A model generated the notes under the pieces. It was not told the origin of the DNA. It did not search any database and was given only the letters and a program-made list of their open reading frames with translations. The translations under genes were made by a program, and so were the position numbers. Below are positions 43,601 through 51,361 of a stretch of DNA of 53,377 nt, piece after piece (the stretch's first letter is position 1; every line of letters begins with the position of its first letter). The DNA comes from Thermoflexibacter ruber (GTDB taxonomy: Bacteria; Bacteroidota; Bacteroidia; Cytophagales; Thermoflexibacteraceae). Where the stretch lies: positions 1 to 53,377 of the forward strand of contig NZ_FONY01000038.1 of NCBI RefSeq assembly GCF_900113045.1, read 5' to 3'.

Positions 43601-44213
43601 TGACAGGGGAGAAAGCTGTACAACCGTTAGCACCTGTAACAGCTACCCTGAAAAAACCTCTGGTAGGCGAAGTAAGCGTATAATTAGGGGTGTTGCTCCC
43701 TGCCCCTGTTTCATTCTGGAAGGAACCGCCGCCAATGGTACTAAACCTTTGCCATTGGTAGCTTGCACCACCTACTAATACAGCATTGAGGGTAAGGGTA
43801 GGCGAGCCACAGTAGCCAATGATCGCCCCTTGCTGGATTTGAGCAACAGGCAAAGGTAAAATCTGTACCGTTGCCCTGGCTCTTGCACTCTCGCTCATGC
43901 CGTCAGCGGATACCGCACTGACAAAAAAGTCAGTGGTAGTAGTGAGCGTAGGCGTAGTAAAACTTGAAGAAGTAGCACCCACTATTGGCGTACCGCCCGT
44001 AGCTACGGTGTACCACCTATAAGAGCCACCCATAGGAGCCCCGCTTGCTGTAAGAGTAGCACTTCCTGCACCGCATCGGCTTACATCAGAGGTAGTAGGT
44101 GTAGCTACTTGGGCGTTTGATGAATAATGAAGAAGAAATAATAAACAGAAAGTCAAAAAAAATTTGAAAAAAATCTGCTGCCTATTATATAGCGTATTGG
44201 TTATGAATAACAT
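37611..44213 (-). CDS. Giant T9SS-type secreted repeat protein with gliding-motility C-terminal domain
   Basis: A ~2,200-residue protein with a signal peptide (FFKFFLTFCLLFLLHYSSNAQ). After a first Ig-like domain come about 20 tandem domains of 83-90 residues. Each starts IxQGxxxxFCxGG, has YQWxFSxTxTGTY, ends GFYxVxVxxxGC, and holds two cysteines likely forming the sandwich disulfide. From about domain 8 they alternate strictly as two subtypes, seven pairs. Three diverged domains follow, then a C-terminal ~90-residue gliding-motility/type B sorting domain (NLLTPDGNGINDTWEI, VYDRWGLEVF, DGAYYYQVSV), the T9SS export signal. Probably a surface adhesin. The ATG at 44213 is preferred; 44255 adds 14 residues. 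Confidence 0.85.
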   Translation of the reverse strand: MLFITNTLYNRQQIFFKFFLTFCLLFLLHYSSNAQVATPTTSDVSRCGAGSATLTASGAPMGGSYRWYTVATGGTPIVGATSSSFTTPTLTTTTDFFVSAVSADGMSESARARATVQILPLPVAQIQQGAIIGYCGSPTLTLNAVLVGGASYQWQRFSTIGGGSFQNETGAGSNTPNYTLTSPTRGFFRVAVTGANGCTAFSPVIEVLPDFVPEAVIVQGNMGTICEGQPFTLQAKIDEFSVGNTYQWTFSPNNTTYTDITGATMNAFNATNAGFYKVRVTKNGCSATSDAIQLTQSPTPTASIQQGASASFCLGGNVVLNAQTDIGNQFLWLIGPSATGPFAPASGLNNTMTYTASSAGFYVVDITRNGCTKRSNPIEITQEPAPVAIITNPNPTSFCFGSNVTLNAQQATGNIYQWKFSTTATGTYTDIVGAVNANYQANQAGFYRVEVRKPNCSVAVLSDPIQVTETRAVIQQAPLASFCKGTTTTLNAVLVANATYQWQFSTTATGTFTNAAGTSNTATYTTGVEGFYRLNVTKDGCTHTSEVMQVKEKTATIAQGSNASFCKGGNITLIANETGTGFTYLWLFSPTLTGTYTPASGTNNAATYTASQVGFYRIRITEAGCESTSDPISVTEAALQPNADILQGASAQFCVGGDVIISVTPQPGATYQWLFSPTATGTYIPALGTNNTSNYTVVQAGFYKVKVSLGGCEVTTTVPLQASQVTSMPKPTIQQGGLATFCTGGSVSLLALLNMTGVTYQWQYSPTLAGVYVPASGVTNQQIYTTNQVGFYRVQVSKDGCGTNISDPVEVRETVNKPVAKILQTSPAQFCAGGDVLLEAQTGTGFQYRWQYSTTETGTYANAGGVNNQATYLANQVGFYRVQVTLGGCIEVSTPIRVEQTTMTPKPTIDQGTVTNLCQGGNVTLSTSLKGTNYFYLWRYSPTVTGTYTNAPGINNTANYSATQAGFYTVVVGITNCTNRAESDPIEVKLSTTKPIATILQGATAQFCVGGDVILEALQGVGYLYQWKFSATQTGTYTNAIGVSNQSNYIATEAGFYVVEVNLNGCKETSAPIAVTTTTTMPKPIILQGTLASLCQGSTLTLNAQTKSTKYTYLWEFSATQTGTYAPASGINNQDNYTVSMAGFYRLRTSSPTCGTATSDPIEIRIATEIPVAKILQGSAIQFCANGDIILEAQKGTNYTYRWLYSPTATGTFNNAIGANTSDAYTTNLIGFYKVEVTLQGCKATSDAINVSSTTAMPKPIIAQGGLISFCEGGNVTLNALTKSTKYTYQWLFSTTRTGTYTNASGNSTQDSYATNVAGFYKLRTTAEGCGTAESDPIEIRVTTEKPKAEIIQAPSAQFCVNGGDVILEAVQGTGYQYQWKFSSTATGTYTNASGNSTQASYTANVAGFYVVEVTLNACITTSNPIQVTGTSTMPPATIVQSGVIQFCKGESVTLNAKSKGTNYQYQWLYATTATGTFTNASGNSTSPNYTATLAGFYRLRTTFAGCGTSTSDPIEVRETPFVPEPKIRQAPTISFCTNGDVFLEVIPEPNVKYTWLFSETASGTFALAEGKNDDTLYVAKKAGFYKVVATLGACVKTSEATEVKSTNMLPVPEISPSGRVFFCRGGSVVLRSLYRGTNITYQWQTATSATGTFTNVNGGNAFALTVSQAGFYRVTISATGCGTATSAVIEVVETTTPPVATILQGSRAEFCTNGGDVLLEAQIDPTYTYQWKFSESANGVFENATGVSNLANYLVNRAGFYRVEISVNGCKATSQPIQVVGVTTLSRPTIVQGTTVEFCQGDNAVLQTLVKGTGYVYRWFFSETATGVFTQASGNSTSDTYITTISGFYRLEISRQGCGSNVSETIAVISKPRPTLTFATPKTIEICEGSNLQLAAEEVVGASYAWRGANGFSSSLRNPSINNITNSGRGFYVLTITGANACTITDSVEVKVNPRPTFTTAITDNVCANDRNGLIRLTFTGNLQFRLGNTGNFQSVSSFNNLATGSYTVSARNEQGCESSQTVTIRATNPAGAQVNAGADVSIQKGAAVRLLATNAVSYRWSPAEGLSNPEIADPVASPRQTTTYTVTGTDRNGCTTTDEVIVTVIDNGEIVVKNLLTPDGNGINDTWEIINIERYPDAEIKVYDRWGLEVFSTVGYRNNWDGRSKSGEKLPDGAYYYQVSVTINGQRRTITGGMNIMR

Positions 44214-44255
44214 ATTGTCTAAATGCTGTTGGTTTGTAATATATCGTTTAATCAT

Positions 44256-45110
44256 AGGAATTTAGGTTTGAAAGCAAAGTTAAATATACAAATATTCATG
44301 TAAATATATAGATATTATACTGTTAATACATAACGGTATAAAATGAAACCTATTTTAAAAGCCCTCAAATAAGGTGCTAAAAACAAAATTTTTATTGCTA
44401 AACATCAGCAATTTCTATTACTTACTCTTAATTTAACTCATTTTGCTCTGTCTAACAAAGCAACCTCAATTTTAACCATTAGAGTTTTTGTCTATTCATA
44501 ATCAACGAGTTAAACAGACAACTTTTTAGTTTTAAAACACACATTTTGCAGATTAGACAGATTTTCACTGAAATTACTCAAAAAATCTGTATTTTATTCG
44601 TAAAATCAGTATTATCCGTTTTCTATCAATAGCCAATAATAATTTAGATGAATAATTAACCATCTATGATTGAAAAAGCAGTCTATTGAAAATCAGATAA
44701 TAAAAACTCTAATAATTTTGTAAATACCTGATTTTTACATAATAGTAAGTCTATTCTTTTTATTGAACCTCGTAGAAGTTCTTGTTTTGTAAAAGTATAT
44801 CATGCCAAAGCGTTGTAAAGCCTCGTGGAGGAAACGCAAGCATTTCTTAGTGAATTAGTTACGTTCCCATGGAACTCAAAAGTATTTACAACACGCAAGT
44901 TCTTACAGGACTGACAAATACAAAGATTTTTATTTTTGTTGAACTACTTATAACCAAATATTTTTACAAAATACCCTTGCTTGGCTACCCCATTAATTTT
45001 TTTAATCATGTTAATTCATGTAAATTTGGAAAATAAATCACAAATTTTTTATATCTTTATGATTCGCATATCAACAACCCAAAACGCATTGTATTCTTTC
45101 ATAAAAAATA
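44256..45110. other. Gene-free divergent intergenic region (855 bp)
   Basis: The stretch between the giant repeat gene and the DUF4175 gene has no ORF with coding character and no recognised RNA. It is AT-rich. The part 44755-44920 contains fragments reminiscent of decayed interspersed repeats (CCTCGTAGAAGTTCTTGTTTTG, AAGCCTCGTGGAGGAAACG) and 44470-44600 is low-complexity. Promoters for both divergent genes should lie here, but I could not assign boxes with confidence. Confidence 0.5.
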
Positions 45111-48100
45111 ATGACCATGCCCAATTCTTATAATCAAATTATAGAAAAATTACAGGCTTACAAGAGCAAATATTATAAAAATCTCTTGTTAAAGGGTACT
45201 ATTTTTACCTTACTTGCCCTTTTAAGTGCTTTTTTAGTGATTAATGCCTTAGAATATGTGGGCAACTTCAGCAGTATTTGGCGAGGAGTGCTGTTCTTTT
45301 CCTTCCTCACTGCTGCTTTGCTGAGCTTATATTTTTGGATTACTATTCCTTTACTGCGCCTTTTCGATTTGAACCGACCTTTGTCCTTTGACGAGGCAGC
45401 AAATCAAATTGGCAACTACTTCCCAGAGGTAGGTGATAGACTATTGAACCTCTTGCAGTTAGGTAGATTGAATATGCAAGACAATGCCTTGTTGGTAGCG
45501 AGCATAGAGCAGAAATCTGCACGTTTGAGTGTGATTAACTTCCCCGATGCAATTAAATACGAATCTAACAGCAAGTATCTCAAATACTTATTAGCGATTA
45601 TTCTTGTTCTTTTGGTGCTTTACAATGTCATTCCTGAACTTTTTACGGAAAGCACCACCAGAATCGTGAACTACAGCCAAACTTTTGAACCGCAAGCCCC
45701 TTTTAAGTTCAATGTTGTAAATAATGAACTTCATGTATTTAAAAATGAGGATTTTACCTTAAACTTAGAACTTACAGGCAAAGCCATTCCTACCCAAGTC
45801 GACTTGCTTACCTCTAACGGTAGAAAGTTAAAAATGGAGGCTGGTACAAGCAGAAATATTTTTACCTATACCTTCAAAAAAGTACAAAAAGATATAGATT
45901 TTAGCTTTGAGTCTTCAGGGTTTTCATCTAACTCCTATAAAATCAAAGTATTAGAAAGACCCAATTTGAGCAACTTTACTGCTTACTTGTCCTATCCAAG
46001 TTATTTGAATAAAAAAGAGGAAAAAGTAAGCAATACAGGTAATCTCATCGTGCCTGCGGGAACAACTATCAAATGGGTATTCAATACACAAACTACTGAT
46101 TCTGTTAGTCTTACTTTCAAAGACAAGATGGATTACGCATTGGCAAAAGGAGCAGATACCTTTGAGTTTGTCCGCCGTGTTATGCAATCTGAAACCTACA
46201 AAGTGCAGTTAAAAAATCAATACAGTAGCAACAAAGAAGCTATCGAGTATTACATCAATGCTATTCCTGATGAGTACCCAAGCATAACTTTGAAGCAATC
46301 AGAAGATACTACGCTTTATAACTACCTGATTTTAGGTGGAAATATCGCCGATGATTACGGCATTACTAAATTAGAGTTGAAATACAGAATCATCAGCCCT
46401 AAGAATAAAGAAGCCGATAAAAATAAGCCTTTTGAAACTACTATTCTCAAGCATAACCCTTCTTTGATGAGTCAAAGCTATTTTCATCAGTTCGAGATTA
46501 CTCAATTAGGCTTGAAACAAGGCGATAAATTAGAATACTTTGTGCAGGTTTGGGACAATGACGGTATTCAAGGGAGCAAAAGCAGTAGAAGCACTATTTT
46601 GGAGTTTGGCTTGCCTGATAGAGAGGAGTACAAAAAGGAATTGGAAGCCTCTGCCGCCAATACGTCTAACCAAATGGAAAAAACCATGAAAAAAGCGGAA
46701 GAGGTCAAGAAAAGTTTAGAGGAATTACAAGACCGCTTAAAAGGCAAGAAAAAACTGAATTGGCAAGACAAGCAAGCCATAGAAGAACTGCTCAAAAAAC
46801 GCCAAGAATTGCAAAAAGAAATCAAGGAGTTGCAAAAACAGAATGCAATGCTGAACGAAAAGCAAGAGCGTTTTGATGAGAAAAGCGAAAAAATTGCAGA
46901 AAAAGCAGAAAAATTGCAAGAACTCATGGACGAACTCATGGACGAGAAGACTCGTGAGTTGTATGAGCAGTTGCAAAAACTCTTAGAACAAGAATCACAA
47001 AATAATAACTTCCAAAACCTATTAGAAGAATTGGAGAAAAAAGAGAAAAACCTTGAAAAAGAGTTAGATAGGGCATTGGAATTATTTAAAAAATTGCAGT
47101 TGGAGCAGAAAATAGAAGAAACAGCTAAAGAATTGGAAAAACTTAGCGAGGAGCAGAAAGACCTTGCCGAGGAGAGCAAGGAAACTAAGCCCAAAGACAG
47201 TGAAAAAATAGAGGAACTCAAACAAGAGCAAGAAGAACTCAACGAAAAGTTTGAGAAAATCCAAGAAGAAATGAAAAAAATGGAGAAAATGAACGAGGAC
47301 TTGCAAAAAGCAAATCAGAAGGACTTGGAGCAGACCAAAGACAAACAGCAAGAAATCAAAGAGGAACAGCAAAAAGGGCAAGAAAATTTAGAGCAAAATC
47401 AACCTCAAAAAGCAGCTGAGAACCAGAAAAAAGCAGGACAAAAAATGAAAGAGATGTCCGAACAGATGCAACAAATGCAGCAAAATGCAGAAATGCAACA
47501 ACAAATAGAGGACTACAATGATTTGAGGAAAATTTTGGAAAATTTAGTGAAACTTTCATTTGACCAAGAATCTTTGATGAAAGATTTTAGGAAAATACGC
47601 CAAGATGACCCAAGAATATTGCAGTTAGGACAAACCCAACTCAAACTCAAAGATGATGCAAAAATCATCGAGGATAGCTTGCTTGCCTTAGCCAAAAGGG
47701 TTTTTCAAATCCAATCCTACGTAACGCGTGAGGTAGGTACGATGAACCAATACATGGAGGAAAGTTTGCAGGAAATTAAAAAGAAAAACCTACCTGCCGC
47801 TTCAGGTAAACAGCAGTTTGCTATGACTTCTATGAACAATTTGGCATTGATGCTCGATGAAACTTTGCACCAAATGCAACAGCAAATGGGACAGCAAATG
47901 GCGGGTATGCAAATTATCAATAAGAAAAGACCCTCCCCACAAATGGGAGAAATGCAAAAATCTTTGAACCAACAAATCCAAGACTTGATGAAAAGTGGAA
48001 AATCGGGCAAGGAACTTTCCCAAGAATTAGCAAAATTAGCCGCACAGCAAGAGCTTATCCGCAAAGCACTCAAAGAGGCAATGAAAGGAAAGGAAGGAAA

Positions 48101-48488
48101 GAAAAAAGGACAAAAAGACGGCAAAGGTACAGAAGGTGATGGAGGTGAAGATGGAGGAGATGGCAACTTAGGCAAACTCTTAGACGACATGGAGAAAACA
48201 GAGGAAGACCTTGTTAATAAGCGTATTACCCAAGAAACACTCAAACGCCAAAAGGAAATTTTGACAAGACTGTTAGAGTCAGAAAAAGCACTGAGGGAAA
48301 GAGAGCAAGATGAGAAGCGAGAAGCTGAGAAGCCAAAAGATACTAAAGAGCGAAAAAATCCTACTGAGTTTTCAGAGTATCTGAAAATCAAGGAAAAACA
48401 AGTAGAATTGCTCAAGTCTATTCCTGCCTCTTTAAACCCGTACTATAAAAAAGAGGTCAATGAGTACTTCAAAAAGATAAATGAGTAA
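45111..48488 (+). CDS. DUF4175 family membrane protein with long coiled coil
   Basis: A 1,125-residue protein with three N-terminal hydrophobic helices (about 27-47, 57-80, 153-172), a beta-rich extracytoplasmic region (~180-500) and a very long Glu/Lys/Gln-rich coiled coil (~500-1120), partly of low complexity (KGKEGKKKGQKDGKGTEGDGG near residue 990). This is the DUF4175 architecture known from Bacteroidota and alpha-proteobacteria; function is not established. An ATG at 45117 is an alternative start. Many Gln-rich heptads (EQMQQMQQNAEMQQQ) suggest homo-oligomerisation. Long minus-strand ORFs over the coiled coil are compositional shadows. Confidence 0.8.
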   Translation: MTMPNSYNQIIEKLQAYKSKYYKNLLLKGTIFTLLALLSAFLVINALEYVGNFSSIWRGVLFFSFLTAALLSLYFWITIPLLRLFDLNRPLSFDEAANQIGNYFPEVGDRLLNLLQLGRLNMQDNALLVASIEQKSARLSVINFPDAIKYESNSKYLKYLLAIILVLLVLYNVIPELFTESTTRIVNYSQTFEPQAPFKFNVVNNELHVFKNEDFTLNLELTGKAIPTQVDLLTSNGRKLKMEAGTSRNIFTYTFKKVQKDIDFSFESSGFSSNSYKIKVLERPNLSNFTAYLSYPSYLNKKEEKVSNTGNLIVPAGTTIKWVFNTQTTDSVSLTFKDKMDYALAKGADTFEFVRRVMQSETYKVQLKNQYSSNKEAIEYYINAIPDEYPSITLKQSEDTTLYNYLILGGNIADDYGITKLELKYRIISPKNKEADKNKPFETTILKHNPSLMSQSYFHQFEITQLGLKQGDKLEYFVQVWDNDGIQGSKSSRSTILEFGLPDREEYKKELEASAANTSNQMEKTMKKAEEVKKSLEELQDRLKGKKKLNWQDKQAIEELLKKRQELQKEIKELQKQNAMLNEKQERFDEKSEKIAEKAEKLQELMDELMDEKTRELYEQLQKLLEQESQNNNFQNLLEELEKKEKNLEKELDRALELFKKLQLEQKIEETAKELEKLSEEQKDLAEESKETKPKDSEKIEELKQEQEELNEKFEKIQEEMKKMEKMNEDLQKANQKDLEQTKDKQQEIKEEQQKGQENLEQNQPQKAAENQKKAGQKMKEMSEQMQQMQQNAEMQQQIEDYNDLRKILENLVKLSFDQESLMKDFRKIRQDDPRILQLGQTQLKLKDDAKIIEDSLLALAKRVFQIQSYVTREVGTMNQYMEESLQEIKKKNLPAASGKQQFAMTSMNNLALMLDETLHQMQQQMGQQMAGMQIINKKRPSPQMGEMQKSLNQQIQDLMKSGKSGKELSQELAKLAAQQELIRKALKEAMKGKEGKKKGQKDGKGTEGDGGEDGGDGNLGKLLDDMEKTEEDLVNKRITQETLKRQKEILTRLLESEKALREREQDEKREAEKPKDTKERKNPTEFSEYLKIKEKQVELLKSIPASLNPYYKKEVNEYFKKINE

Positions 48489-48626
48489 GGCTCTTTTTGG
48501 GGGAAGTCAATCAATGGAACACAGATTTTACTTTACTAATGGCATCAAAAGCAGAGATTTATCTGTGAAAACCGTTTTGTAAAATCTGTGTTCTAAATCT
48601 AACAAACATCTTTTTAAAGAAATCTT

Positions 48627-49697
48627 CTAAACTAAAGCTACTTGTGCATTTCTAATAGCAATATTCTGAGCTAATTTCTCAGCTACTTCCTGAAAAGCAA
48701 TCGCTACTGGGTTGTCTTGCTGGGTAACTATGGGCTTACCTTTATCTCCTGATTCTCTTATACTTTGCACTAAGGGGATTTCCCCTAAAAAGGGAACTTG
48801 ATTCCTATTGGCTAAAATTTTTCCACCGTCTTTCCCAAAAATATAATACTTATTTTCAGGAAGTTCCGCTGGGGTAAAATACGCCATGTTTTCTACTACT
48901 CCTAAAATAGGTACATTGATTTGTTTCTGTCTGAACATCGCCAAACCTTTCTGGGCATCTGCTAAGGCAACTTTCTGAGGAGTAGTAACTATCACCGCAC
49001 CCGTAACAGGGACAGTTTGTACCAGAGTCAGGTGAATATCACTCGTGCCGGGAGGTAGGTCTATGAGCATGTAATCTAACTCGCCCCAGTCCGTATCACT
49101 AATGAATTGACGCAATGCTGAACTTGCCATAGGACCTCTCCAAACTACTGCATCATCAGGAGGGGCAAGAAATCCTATAGACAAAATCTTAATACCATAT
49201 TGTTCTACGGGTAGAAGTAACTGTTTGCCATTCTGGTTGATAAGCCCTGGACGCGCTGACTCGCAGTTGAACATCGTAGGCATAGAAGGTCCAAAAATAT
49301 CTGCGTCTATGATGCCTACTTTTGCCCCTGTATTTGCCAAAGACATGGCTAAGTTGGCAGTTACTGTCGACTTGCCTACTCCCCCTTTCCCAGAGGCAAT
49401 AGCTACAATATTGCGCACTTTGGGCAAGAGTGGCGTACTATCCCGCAAAGTCGTAACCGAAGCTGTCATATCAATAAACACCTGAGCCTCTGCATCTACT
49501 AACTTATGGATAGCTTTTTCGCAGTTATGCCTGATGAGTTCTTTGAGAGGGCAAGCAGGCGTAGTAAGTACTATGGTAAATCGCACTACTTTCCCTTGAA
49601 TACCAATATTTTGTACCATATTCAAAGAAACCAAATCTTTTTTCAAGTCTGGTTCTTCCACCGTCGCAAGGGCTTTGAGTATATCTTCTTTGGTCAT
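48627..49697 (-). CDS. Mrp/ApbC-type P-loop ATPase (Fe-S carrier family)
   Basis: A 356-residue protein with an N-terminal MIP18/DUF59 domain (about 1-80, with TTPACPLKE) and a Mrp/NBP35 ATPase domain: deviant Walker A AIASGKGGVGKST, IIDADIFGPSMP, WRGPMASSALRQF, and YMLIDLPPGTSD. The family carries Fe-S clusters to apoproteins. In classical Mrp proteins a CxxC follows ENMSYF and binds the bridging cluster; here the segment reads VENMAYFTPAELPENKYY, without that CxxC. This variant, as I recall it, is common in Bacteroidota. It is a single gene, convergent with DUF4175. Confidence 0.88.
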   Translation of the reverse strand: MTKEDILKALATVEEPDLKKDLVSLNMVQNIGIQGKVVRFTIVLTTPACPLKELIRHNCEKAIHKLVDAEAQVFIDMTASVTTLRDSTPLLPKVRNIVAIASGKGGVGKSTVTANLAMSLANTGAKVGIIDADIFGPSMPTMFNCESARPGLINQNGKQLLLPVEQYGIKILSIGFLAPPDDAVVWRGPMASSALRQFISDTDWGELDYMLIDLPPGTSDIHLTLVQTVPVTGAVIVTTPQKVALADAQKGLAMFRQKQINVPILGVVENMAYFTPAELPENKYYIFGKDGGKILANRNQVPFLGEIPLVQSIRESGDKGKPIVTQQDNPVAIAFQEVAEKLAQNIAIRNAQVALV

Positions 49698-49924
49698 ATT
49701 TTTTAAGTTTCTAAATAATGGCTGACGAAATCTATCTTTATTATCTTTTTACAAATTTCTATCAAATAAAATCATAATTGATAGAATTTGTTTAATTATC
49801 GGTCAGATAACCAGTAAACGATTTCATTTTTGCTTTGCAAAGGTATATTTTTCAAGGAAAATTGAAAAGAATCAAAAAAAATTAAATAAAAGTATTAATT
49901 TTGAAAAAAATTAATTTTCTCCTT

Positions 49925-51241
49925 ATGAAATATCTTGTAAAATACGTATTTTTTTTCTCTTTGATTGTGTTTGCAGTAGCTTGTAAGCAAACTCAGTCGG
50001 TAAGTCCTTCTGACCCCAATGTAGAAATTCTTACAGAAGATTTTGAATCTGCCAGCAAAACTTCCTACACTACAAGCAATGTCAATGGAAGTTTAGGGAC
50101 TTGGACGCTGGAGGAGGCACTCATAGGCACTTCTGAGAGCGACCGTAAAAAAGGAAGCAGAGCAGTGAGAATCAGAGATAATGGGAAAATTACTGCCAAT
50201 TTTAATATCAATGTGCAGAAAATTTCCATAGAACACGCGCTTTATGGAACAGATAACCCAGCCACTTGGGAATTGTGGATTTCTACGGATAATGGCAGAA
50301 ACTGGCGCAAGCAAGGAAATACAGTGCAGACAGGCAGCACTACCCTCCAAGTAGTAGCTTTTGACATCAGACCCGCAGCCAACTTGCAAATAGAAATTCG
50401 CAAGATAGACGGTGGCAGACTAAACATAGACAATATTAGTTTTGAGAGTGTAAAAACTACCAGTAGGGGCGTAGCAGGCAAAGATGACCACTTAGCACTT
50501 GGCAATCCATCTAACGCTACCACCAATGTAAACTTTCCTGATAACTACCTCATGTCCAAGCCTCAGTATGTACTTTCTTACAATCGCAGCCGCGGAACTG
50601 CTAACTGGGTAAGTTGGCATCTAAATAAAGACTGGAAAGGCAATGCAGAACGCCAAGACGATTTTCGCCCAGACCCTGATATTCCCTCGAGTTGGTATGC
50701 TGTAAGACCAAGTGATTACACCAATACAGGTTTTGATAGGGGACATCTCTGCCCTTCTGATGACCGCGATGCAAGTAAAGAAGACAATTCTGCTACTTTC
50801 TTAATGACCAATATTTTCCCACAAGCCCCTCAAAATAACAGGCAAACATGGAGACTTTTAGAAGAATACTGCCGAAAGTTGGCAGAGCAAGGAAATGAAA
50901 TGTATATCATTTCTGGGGTGTACGGCAGAGGAGGCGCAGGAAGTAATGGAGGAGTTACGGAAACGATTGCTAACGGTAGGGTAGTAGTACCAAGCAGGAT
51001 TTGGAAAGTCATATTAGTACTTCCTGACGGGGGTGATGACCTGAGCCGCATCAACGCTAATACCAGAGTGATTGCCGTAGATGTGCCCAATACAGAAGAT
51101 TCCAAAGATAAAAAGTGGTTTGAGTTTAGAGTGAGTGCAAGAGAAATAGAGGCAAAAACAGGGCTGGATTTTTTTAGCCGCTTACCTGCTGCTACTCAAA
51201 ATGCCATAGAAACAAGAGTAGATAATGTAAGAATAGAGTAA
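49925..51241 (+). CDS. Secreted DNA/RNA non-specific endonuclease (lipoprotein-like)
   Basis: A 438-residue protein with a signal sequence ending in a lipobox-like VFAVACKQ. Residues ~30-175 form a beta-rich, jelly-roll-like region (LGTWTLEEA, WELWISTDNGRNWRK). The C-terminal ~240 residues are a ββα-metal NUC nuclease: the active-site DRGHLCPSDDRD contains the catalytic His, and NIFPQAPQNNRQTW holds the metal-binding Asn. It would degrade extracellular nucleic acid. The ATG at 49925 directly precedes the signal peptide; the TTG at 49901 is unlikely. Confidence 0.85.
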   Translation: MKYLVKYVFFFSLIVFAVACKQTQSVSPSDPNVEILTEDFESASKTSYTTSNVNGSLGTWTLEEALIGTSESDRKKGSRAVRIRDNGKITANFNINVQKISIEHALYGTDNPATWELWISTDNGRNWRKQGNTVQTGSTTLQVVAFDIRPAANLQIEIRKIDGGRLNIDNISFESVKTTSRGVAGKDDHLALGNPSNATTNVNFPDNYLMSKPQYVLSYNRSRGTANWVSWHLNKDWKGNAERQDDFRPDPDIPSSWYAVRPSDYTNTGFDRGHLCPSDDRDASKEDNSATFLMTNIFPQAPQNNRQTWRLLEEYCRKLAEQGNEMYIISGVYGRGGAGSNGGVTETIANGRVVVPSRIWKVILVLPDGGDDLSRINANTRVIAVDVPNTEDSKDKKWFEFRVSAREIEAKTGLDFFSRLPAATQNAIETRVDNVRIE

Positions 51242-51290
51242 GATACTTTGATAAATATTTAGTTTTTACTCGAAGTAAATGATTTTAATA

Positions 51291-51298
51291 TATATTTG
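51291..51298 (+). promoter_or_regulatory. Candidate -7 box upstream of uronate isomerase
   Basis: TATATTTG matches the Bacteroidota -7 consensus TAnnTTTG, 63 bases before the uxaC start. No TTG is found at the expected -33 distance, so it is only a weak candidate. Confidence 0.35.
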
Positions 51299-51361
51299 TA
51301 GAAAGCATCCTTCAGCGAAGTAATAAATATCAACTAATGGCTTTAAATATTTAAAAATCTC

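Noticed and set aside
37611-44255. Regularly spaced repeats resembling a repeat array
   Set aside because: They are in-frame protein domains of ~260 bp with diverged sequences, so they are coding repeats and not a CRISPR array.
46568-48415. Long minus-strand ORFs rich in Ser, Phe, Cys and Leu
   Set aside because: They mirror the Glu/Lys/Gln-rich coiled coil of the DUF4175 gene and are compositional shadows.
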